A model generated the notes under the pieces. That model saw only the letters and a list, made by a program, of their open reading frames with translations, had not been told where the DNA came from and did no database searches. From Caenimonas soli (lineage in GTDB: Bacteria > Pseudomonadota > Gammaproteobacteria > Burkholderiales > Burkholderiaceae_C): a stretch of 64,000 bases of DNA. A program made the translations under genes and the position numbers. Positions 58,462 to 64,000 of the stretch are shown piece by piece (positions within the stretch are counted from its first letter, which is position 1; every line of letters starts with the position of its first letter). Location: NCBI RefSeq assembly GCF_013155545.1, contig NZ_JABJVV010000014.1:1-64000 (forward strand). The letters run 5' to 3'.

Positions 58462-60375
58462 ATGCCGTCGGCCCCGACCGCATCCGCGCCGGCCGCCGCC
58501 GCGCAGATGCCGTCGCCCAGCCTGCTGGCGAATTTCCGCCAGGAACTCACGCGTTATCCGCCGTTCGCCCAGATGGATGGGGCCGCGCTGGATTTTTTCC
58601 TGACCCATTGCGAGCAGCGTTATTACGCGCCGGGGGAAGTACTGGCGCAGCCCGCCGATGGGGTGATCAAACGGATTTTTTTCATCCGTCAGGGTTCCGT
58701 ATCCGCCGTGCGGGGGATCGCGGAGCTCTCGGGCGGGGCCTTCGCGTACGAATCTGGCGACCTGTTCCCGCTCAGTGCGGCCGTCGCGCGCCGCGCGGTC
58801 ACGGCCACATACAGCGCCGCGGCCGACACCTTCGTACTGGCACTACCGTGCGAGCCAATGTGGCAGCTCGCGCAGCGCAGCCAGCCCTTCGCCGATTTCC
58901 TGAATCGCCGCATCGCGCAGTTCCTCGAGCTGTCGAAGCAGGCGCTTCAGGCGGTCTACTCCTCGCAGGCGCTGGCCGAGCAATCGCTGGAAACGCCGCT
59001 GGGCGACCTGATCAAGCGCGCGCCGGTCAGCTGCAGCCCCGGCACCCCGCTTCAAGAAGCCCTGGCGCAAATGCATCGCGGCCGCATCGGCTCGATGCTG
59101 GTCGCCGACCCGCAAGGGCGGCCGATCGGCATCCTCACGCGTTACGACGTGCTCGGTCGCGTGGCGCTGGCCCAGGTGCCCATGGATTCCCCCATCAGCG
59201 AGGTGATGGTCCAGCCCGTGCACACCTTGACCACTGCGGACACGGCGCAAGACGCGGCCCTGCTGATGTCGCGCCATGGCATCCGCCACGTGCCCGTCAC
59301 CCGCGATGGCGTGGCCGTGGGGCTGGTGTCCGAGCGGGACTTGTTCGCGATGCAGCGCCTTTCGCTCAAGCAGGTCGGCACGTCGATTCGCGCAGCAGCC
59401 GACATCGATACCCTCAAGCTGGTGGCGCAGGATATCCGCCGGTTTGCCCGCAGCCTGCTGAGCCAGGGCGTGCAGGCGCGGCAGCTGACGGCGCTGACCA
59501 GCCACCTCAACGACGGGCTGACGCATCGGCTGCTGGAACTCAAGGCAGCGGAACATGGCATCGCACTGGGCGCGATCTGCTGGTTGGCCTTGGGATCGGA
59601 AGGCCGCGCCGAGCAGACCGTGGCGACCGACCAGGACAACGCACTGATCCTGCCCGACGACACAATGGATGGACAGCGCAACGACATCCTGGCGTTCGCC
59701 CGCGACGTCAATCTGGCGCTCGATGCCTGCGGTTATCCGCTGTGCCGCGGCCGCGTCATGGCCGGCGAGCAGGGTTGCTGCCTGACGCTGCGCGAATGGC
59801 GCGAGCGCTTTGCGGGCTGGATCGAGCACGGAGCGCCCAGTGATCTGCTCCAAGCCAGCATCTATTTCGATCTGCGCGCGCTAGCCGGCAACGCGGACCT
59901 GGCCCGCCAGCTGCAGGCCGAGGTGTACGGCGCGGCAAGGCGCACGCCCCGCTTTCTCAAGCAGATGGCACTGAACGCGCTGGAGCGCACGCCGCCGCTG
60001 AACTGGGTGGGCGCCGTCGATGTTGACGATGACGGAAAGATCGACCTGAAGCTCAGAGGCACGGCCATCTTCGTCGACGCGGCGCGCCTGTACAGCCTGG
60101 CGCACGGCAGCACGCTCACGTCGACGCGGGAACGGTTCGAGAGTGCGGGGGTGCGCATGGGGCTGGCGCCTGCCGAATACCAGGCCTGGTCCGGCGCTTT
60201 CGAGTTCCTGCAGATGCTGCGCCTTCGCGTGCAGCTGGAGGGCGGCGGCGCCCAGGCCGAACCCAATCGCATCGCCGTGGCCGGCCTGAACGACATCGAC
60301 CGCCGAATCCTCAAGGAGTCCTTGAGGGTCGCACGTTCGCTGCAGCAGCGCCTGCGGCTGGACTACGAGAGATAG
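58462..60375 (+). CDS. cNMP-binding/CBS/DUF294 nucleotidyltransferase-like protein
   Basis: A 637-aa multidomain protein. Residues about 30-150 form a cyclic-nucleotide-binding fold (FFIRQGSVSAVRGIAELSGG), residues about 185-305 form two CBS domains (MHRGRIGSMLVADPQGRPIG; RHVPVTRDGVAVGLVSERDL). The DUF294 region contains LALGSEGRAEQTVATDQDNA, a GlnD-like nucleotidyltransferase motif, followed by a helical C-terminal domain. Such proteins are thought to be signal-transducing nucleotidyltransferases, but their substrate is not known. It is coupled to a DnaQ-like exonuclease 2 bp downstream, a pairing I recall from other proteobacteria. Confidence 0.88.
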   Translation: MPSAPTASAPAAAAQMPSPSLLANFRQELTRYPPFAQMDGAALDFFLTHCEQRYYAPGEVLAQPADGVIKRIFFIRQGSVSAVRGIAELSGGAFAYESGDLFPLSAAVARRAVTATYSAAADTFVLALPCEPMWQLAQRSQPFADFLNRRIAQFLELSKQALQAVYSSQALAEQSLETPLGDLIKRAPVSCSPGTPLQEALAQMHRGRIGSMLVADPQGRPIGILTRYDVLGRVALAQVPMDSPISEVMVQPVHTLTTADTAQDAALLMSRHGIRHVPVTRDGVAVGLVSERDLFAMQRLSLKQVGTSIRAAADIDTLKLVAQDIRRFARSLLSQGVQARQLTALTSHLNDGLTHRLLELKAAEHGIALGAICWLALGSEGRAEQTVATDQDNALILPDDTMDGQRNDILAFARDVNLALDACGYPLCRGRVMAGEQGCCLTLREWRERFAGWIEHGAPSDLLQASIYFDLRALAGNADLARQLQAEVYGAARRTPRFLKQMALNALERTPPLNWVGAVDVDDDGKIDLKLRGTAIFVDAARLYSLAHGSTLTSTRERFESAGVRMGLAPAEYQAWSGAFEFLQMLRLRVQLEGGGAQAEPNRIAVAGLNDIDRRILKESLRVARSLQQRLRLDYER

Positions 60376-60377
60376 CC

Positions 60378-61019
60378 GTGGGATGGCGCGACTGGCTCGG
60401 CGCCCGGCCGCAGGCCGTCGACGAGTCGCGCTGGGTGATGCTGGACGTGGAAACCAGCGGGCTCGACGCATCGCGCGACCGCTTGCTGGCAATCGCCGCG
60501 ATCGCCCTGCGGGTGGACTGGCCACGCAAGCGGCTGGCCATCCACCCCGCCGACAGCTTCGAGGTGGTGCTGCGGCAAGAAGTCGCGTCGGAACGCGGCA
60601 ACATCCTGCTGCACGGTATCGGCGCGCAACGCCAGCGAGAGGGCACGCCCCCAGGGGATGCGCTACGGGCGTTCGAAGCCTACTTGGGGGCTTCGCCCTT
60701 GCTGGCATTCCACGCCGCGTTCGACCGGGTCATCATCGATCGCCACGCCCGCTCGCAGCTGCATACAGTCGTGCCCCATCGCTGGGTGGACCTCGAGCAC
60801 CTGTGCGCGGCCACCCATGAACACGTGCCGGCCCGTTCGCTCGACGAGTGGCTGGATCATTTTTCGATCCGCTGCGCCGTGCGCCACCAAGCCGCGGCGG
60901 ACACCCTGGCCGAATGCGAACTGCTGCTGAGGATATGGCCGAAGGTGGCCGCGGAATGCGACAGCTGGCGCGACGTGGAGCGACTGGCTGCGCGCCACCG
61001 CTGGATCGCGCACGCCTGA
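60378..61019 (+). CDS. DnaQ-like 3'-5' exonuclease
   Basis: A 213-aa DEDD-family exonuclease starting at GTG 60378. Exo I is MLDVETSGLDASRDRLLAIA (Asp and Glu), Exo II is LAFHAAFDRVIIDRHA, and the Exo III region with His and Asp is VRHQAAADTLAECELLLRI. It is not the polymerase III epsilon subunit, since it lacks the polymerase-binding C-terminus and is paired with the DUF294 protein. Its substrate may be a small RNA or nucleotide. Confidence 0.85.
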   Translation: MGWRDWLGARPQAVDESRWVMLDVETSGLDASRDRLLAIAAIALRVDWPRKRLAIHPADSFEVVLRQEVASERGNILLHGIGAQRQREGTPPGDALRAFEAYLGASPLLAFHAAFDRVIIDRHARSQLHTVVPHRWVDLEHLCAATHEHVPARSLDEWLDHFSIRCAVRHQAAADTLAECELLLRIWPKVAAECDSWRDVERLAARHRWIAHA

Positions 61020-61029
61020 GCTTGCCGCA

Positions 61030-61836
61030 TCAGGCCACGCGGAGCGCCACGGCCGCGCCCAGGTAGAAGGCAAGCTCGCAGGCCTGCTGCGCCGCACCCA
61101 GGCAATCGCCGTTGAATCCCTCCAGCCGCCGCACGAACAGCCTTCGCATCCATAGCAGGACGAGGCCGCTGAAAAGGAGGGCGATCATTGCGAACGCCAA
61201 GCCCTGCACCAGCAAAGCGACGGCCAGCGGCAGGACGCACCAGGCGCCGGCGATGCCAAGGGCGCGGGAATCGATGCGATCGGCCAGCGGCTTGCCATTG
61301 GCGGCGGTGGCCTCGCCGATGTAAGTCATCGTGCGCACCAGCACCAGCGGCCAGAAGCGTGACACCACATGGGCGCCCAGCAACGCGGCCAGCACGGCGG
61401 TGGGCGAATGTGCGGCCAGCACGGCCAGCAGCGACACCTTGGCCAGCAACGCCGTGGCCAGGGCCAGCCCGCCATAGGTGCCCAGGCGCGAGTCTTTCAT
61501 GATTTCTAGCGCTTCGAGCCGGCCGGCGCTTCCGCCCAGGCCATCCGCCACGGCCGCCAGGCCGTCTTCGTGGGATCCGCCGGTGAGCCAGATCGTGGCG
61601 ATCGTGCAGCCGACGCCCGCGACCAGGGGTGCGAAAGGACTGTCCGGCAGGGCCAGGCCCAGCAGCGCGAAGACCGTGCACGCCAGCAGCCCCACCAGCC
61701 ACCCGACACCCGGGAAGTGGGCCGCGCTGGCACGCAATACGTCCGGGCTGAAGCCGGTCCATTGGGCGAGCGCGCCCGCCACCGGCATTCGGGTGAAGAA
61801 CTGGAGGGCGATGAGGTATTGGCGCAGGAAGCTCAC
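61030..61836 (-). CDS. cobS: Adenosylcobinamide-GDP ribazoletransferase (cobalamin synthase)
   Basis: A 268-aa integral membrane enzyme that joins adenosylcobinamide-GDP with alpha-ribazole, the last step of cobalamin assembly. Family landmarks are ALQFFTRMPV at the N-terminus, TGGSHEDGLAAVADGLGGS (about residue 85) and DSRLGTYGGLAL. It has several hydrophobic segments. It is 13 bp downstream of ilvA on the same strand and is the only cobalamin gene in the window; its partners must lie elsewhere. Confidence 0.93.
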   Translation of the reverse strand: MSFLRQYLIALQFFTRMPVAGALAQWTGFSPDVLRASAAHFPGVGWLVGLLACTVFALLGLALPDSPFAPLVAGVGCTIATIWLTGGSHEDGLAAVADGLGGSAGRLEALEIMKDSRLGTYGGLALATALLAKVSLLAVLAAHSPTAVLAALLGAHVVSRFWPLVLVRTMTYIGEATAANGKPLADRIDSRALGIAGAWCVLPLAVALLVQGLAFAMIALLFSGLVLLWMRRLFVRRLEGFNGDCLGAAQQACELAFYLGAAVALRVA

Positions 61837-61849
61837 TGGCCCATAGTAG

Positions 61850-63394
61850 TCAAGCTTGCAGGAACAATTGGTAAACCGGGTTGTCGGTTTCCTCTACATA
61901 CGGGTAACCCAATGTGTCCAGGAAGGCCTTGAACGCCTTGTTGTCGGACTTGGGCACCTGCAAGCCCACCAGGATTCGCCCGTAGTCGGCGCCCTGGTTG
62001 CGATAGTGGAAGAGCGAGATGTTCCAGCCGGGCCGCATGTGCGAGAGGAACTTCATCAGGGCCCCGGGCCGCTCCGGGAACACGAACCGCAGCAGCCGCT
62101 CCTCGCGCGCCAGTGCCGAGCGCCCGCCCACCATGTGGCGGATGTGTTCCTTGGCCAGGTCGTCGTGGGTCAGGTCCAGGGCTTCGAAGCCATGCCGGCT
62201 GAAATTGGCGGCGATCTTCACCGACTCGCCCTTGCCATGCGTCGTCAGGCCCACGAACACATGCGCCTTGTCCGAGTCGCTGATGCGGTAATTGAATTCG
62301 GTGACGTTGCGCGGTCCGCCGGGCAAGGCGCCGATCAGTTCGCAGAAACGCTTGAAGCTGCCGCGCTCCTCGGGGATGGTCACCGCGAACAGCGCCTCGC
62401 GCTCCTCGCCCACCTCGGCCCGCTCGGCGACGAAGCGCAGGCGGTCGAAGTTCATGTTGGCCCCGCACAGGATGGCGGCGTAAGTCTCGCCGCGCGTCTT
62501 GTTGGCCGAAACGTATTGCTTGATCGCCGCCACCGCCAGCGCGCCCGCGGGCTCGACGATGCTGCGCGTGTCGATGAAGATGTCCTTGATGGCGGCGCAG
62601 ACCGAGTCGGTGTCCACCGTCATGAACTCGTCGACCAGTTCGCGCGCCACGCGGAAGGTTTCCTCTCCCACCAGCTTCACCGCCGTACCATCGGAGAACA
62701 AGCCGACGTCGGACAGCGTGACGCGTTTCTTGGCCGTCACCGAGCGCATCATCGCGTCGGAATCGGCCATCTGGACTCCGATGACCTTGATCTCGGGCCG
62801 CACGGCCTTGATGTAATTGGCAACGCCCGAAACCAGCCCGCCGCCGCCGATGGCGACGAACACGGCGTCCAGCGGTCCCTGGTGCTGCCGCAGGATTTCC
62901 ATGGCGATCGTCCCCTGGCCGGCGATCACGTCGGGATCGTCGAAGGGGTGGACGAAAGTGAGGCCCTGCTTCTTCTCGAGTTCGACCGCGTGCAGATAGG
63001 CGTCCGAATAGCTTTCACCGTGCAACAGCACCTCGCCACCGAGCGACTTGACGCCGTCGATCTTCACCTGCGGCGTGGTGACGGGCATGACGATCACGGC
63101 CCGCGCCCCCAGCCGGTGGGCCGACATGGCCACGCCCTGGGCATGGTTGCCGGCCGAGGCGCAGATCACGCCGCGCTGCAGCTGTTCGGGCGACAGGTGC
63201 GCCATCTTGTTATAGGCGCCGCGCAGCTTGAAGCTGAAGACAGCCTGCTGGTCCTCGCGCTTGAGCAGGACCTTGTTGTGCAGCCGCCGGCTCAAGTTCT
63301 TGGCGGGTTCCAAGGCCGACTCGACCGCCACGTCGTAAACGCGCGCCGTGAGGATCTTCTTGAGGTAATCGGCGGGCTTGAGATGCTTTTTCAT
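61850..63394 (-). CDS. ilvA: Threonine ammonia-lyase, biosynthetic
   Basis: A PLP enzyme converting threonine to 2-oxobutyrate, the first committed step to isoleucine. I chose ATG 63394 (KKHLKPADYLKKILTARVYD); the open frame upstream crosses the leader. The 514-aa length with two C-terminal ACT-like domains (about residues 335-410 and 430-510, each with an RxG type turn as in FPERPGALMKFL) marks the allosteric biosynthetic form. The PLP Lys lies in FSFKLRGAYNKM (about residue 58) and the phosphate loop is AIGGGGLVSGVA. An intrinsic terminator lies in its leader. Confidence 0.95.
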   Translation of the reverse strand: MKKHLKPADYLKKILTARVYDVAVESALEPAKNLSRRLHNKVLLKREDQQAVFSFKLRGAYNKMAHLSPEQLQRGVICASAGNHAQGVAMSAHRLGARAVIVMPVTTPQVKIDGVKSLGGEVLLHGESYSDAYLHAVELEKKQGLTFVHPFDDPDVIAGQGTIAMEILRQHQGPLDAVFVAIGGGGLVSGVANYIKAVRPEIKVIGVQMADSDAMMRSVTAKKRVTLSDVGLFSDGTAVKLVGEETFRVARELVDEFMTVDTDSVCAAIKDIFIDTRSIVEPAGALAVAAIKQYVSANKTRGETYAAILCGANMNFDRLRFVAERAEVGEEREALFAVTIPEERGSFKRFCELIGALPGGPRNVTEFNYRISDSDKAHVFVGLTTHGKGESVKIAANFSRHGFEALDLTHDDLAKEHIRHMVGGRSALAREERLLRFVFPERPGALMKFLSHMRPGWNISLFHYRNQGADYGRILVGLQVPKSDNKAFKAFLDTLGYPYVEETDNPVYQLFLQA

Positions 63395-63418
63395 AACCAA
63401 AGAATCATAAGCGGCATG

Positions 63419-63451
63419 AAAAAAGCCCCCGAACCTTGCGGCTCGGGGGCT
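63419..63451 (-). terminator. Intrinsic terminator in the ilvA leader (attenuator or sRNA end)
   Basis: Read on the minus strand, AGCCCCCGA (63451-63443) pairs with TCGGGGGCT (63432-63424), followed by six T (63424-63419). The ilvA ATG is 25 bp further on. No minus-strand gene ends upstream, so the hairpin lies in the ilvA leader. A smaller CCACC/GGTGG hairpin precedes it (63472-63456). Confidence 0.75.
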
Positions 63452-63515
63452 AAATCCACCAAAGGGAGGTGGAGGAGACAATCGGGGCACAACAAAATCG
63501 TTATGCTGCGAATCC

Positions 63516-63521
63516 AGTATA
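63516..63521 (-). promoter_or_regulatory. -10 element (TATACT) upstream of the ilvA leader
   Basis: TATACT on the minus strand would start transcription near 63509, giving an 85-90-nt RNA up to the terminator or a 115-nt leader to ilvA. A TTGCTG lies upstream with a spacer of about 20 bp, longer than ideal, so confidence is moderate. Confidence 0.45.
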
Positions 63522-63599
63522 GCCCGGCTTTTGTTGCGTTGCAGCAAACCGGCGCGGCCTGTGGGCCGTTTGGTCAGCCTCTGGACAGGAAATAAAACG

Positions 63600-64000
63600 A
63601 TGGAATGCACGGTGAGTTGGACTGGCGCCACAGGGGCGCGGTCGGCAATGGGATTCGTCGCCGAAACCGGCAGCGGGCACGTCCTGATGATGGATGGCGC
63701 GCCGGACACGGCCAAACCCGAGAACGGCGGGCAGAACCTGGCGCCCCGGCCCATGGAAACCGTGCTGGCCGGCACCGGGGGCTGCACCGCCTATGACGTG
63801 GTGCTGATCCTCAAGCGCGGGCGCCACGACGTGCAGGGCTGCTCCGTGAAGCTCGCCGCCGACCGGGCCCCGAACGACCCCAAGGTGTTCACCAAGATCC
63901 ACATGCACTTCACCGTGACGGGCAACGGCGTCCCGGCGCCCGCCGTGGAGCGCGCGATCGCGATGAGCCATGAGAAGTACTGCTCGGCGAGCATCATGCT
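63600..64000 (+). CDS. OsmC-family protein (3'-truncated by window edge)
   Basis: The first 133 residues of an OsmC/Ohr-superfamily protein, which reduces organic hydroperoxides with two cysteines. ATG 63600 follows AGGAAA. Visible are the first catalytic Cys region VLAGTGGCTAYDVVLILK (about residue 61) and the second Cys in MSHEKYCSASIM near the window end. The family is usually about 140 aa, so only a few residues are missing. It diverges from ilvA. Confidence 0.9.
   Translation, partial: MECTVSWTGATGARSAMGFVAETGSGHVLMMDGAPDTAKPENGGQNLAPRPMETVLAGTGGCTAYDVVLILKRGRHDVQGCSVKLAADRAPNDPKVFTKIHMHFTVTGNGVPAPAVERAIAMSHEKYCSASIM

Noticed and set aside
63395..63787. N-terminal extension of ilvA by 131 codons
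   Set aside because: The extension crosses the terminator hairpin, a promoter-like element and part of the divergent osmC gene. ATG 63394 gives the usual IlvA start.

Overview
The window is a contiguous, GC-rich chromosomal segment of a betaproteobacterium, most likely Burkholderiales, family Comamonadaceae (Variovorax/Ramlibacter/Acidovorax-like). This is inferred from the tuf-tRNA(Trp)-secE-nusG-rplKAJL-rpoBC order, the rsmB-DUF4390-ntrY neighbourhood, several Bug-type solute-binding proteins without their membrane partners, and the sequence character of the type II secretion genes. I see no transposase, integrase, phage gene, CRISPR array or plasmid replication gene.

1-13344 is core information-processing: 3' part of tuf, tRNA-Trp, secE, nusG, rplK, rplA, rplJ (with an L10-type leader hairpin), rplL, rpoB and rpoC, closed by a strong intrinsic terminator. 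13362-18973 holds a LemA-like membrane protein, rsmB, a DUF4390 exported protein, an NtrY-type sensor kinase, a short NtrX-like regulator without an AAA+ domain, and tRNA-Phe.

19043-31782 is a catabolic locus built from two divergent units. A CoA-transferase/enoyl-CoA hydratase pair diverges from an operon of choline-sulfatase-like hydrolase, aldehyde dehydrogenase, hydroxyisobutyrate-type dehydrogenase, Bug receptor, cupin-like protein and GntR regulator. An amidase-Bug-Bug-class II aldolase operon diverges from a LysR regulator, with a clear palindrome between them. 32802-36968 contains a CBS protein, an IclR/acetyl-CoA-hydrolase remnant/Nudix operon with a perfect inverted repeat over the Nudix start, and a phytanoyl-CoA dioxygenase.

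37186-48260 is a tightly coupled 15-gene operon resembling aryl-polyene (APE) lipid clusters: ACP, membrane protein, acyl ligase, two hot-dog dehydratases, acyltransferase, LolA-like carrier, methyltransferase, ketosynthase, chain-length factor, ketoreductase and glycosyltransferase. It ends in a two-gene ABC exporter instead of an MMPL exporter, and it starts with a 35-residue ORF that has a strong ribosome binding site and an ATGA overlap with the ACP gene. I regard this as the most promising undescribed system here.

48805-58459 encodes most of a type II secretion system (gspE, D, N, M, L, K, J, I, H, G leftward; gspC rightward), but no gspF. Two inverted 71-bp repeat copies fill the gaps on both sides of gspH. 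The window ends with a cNMP/CBS/DUF294 protein, a DnaQ-like exonuclease, cobS, ilvA (with a leader containing an intrinsic terminator) and the start of an OsmC-family gene.
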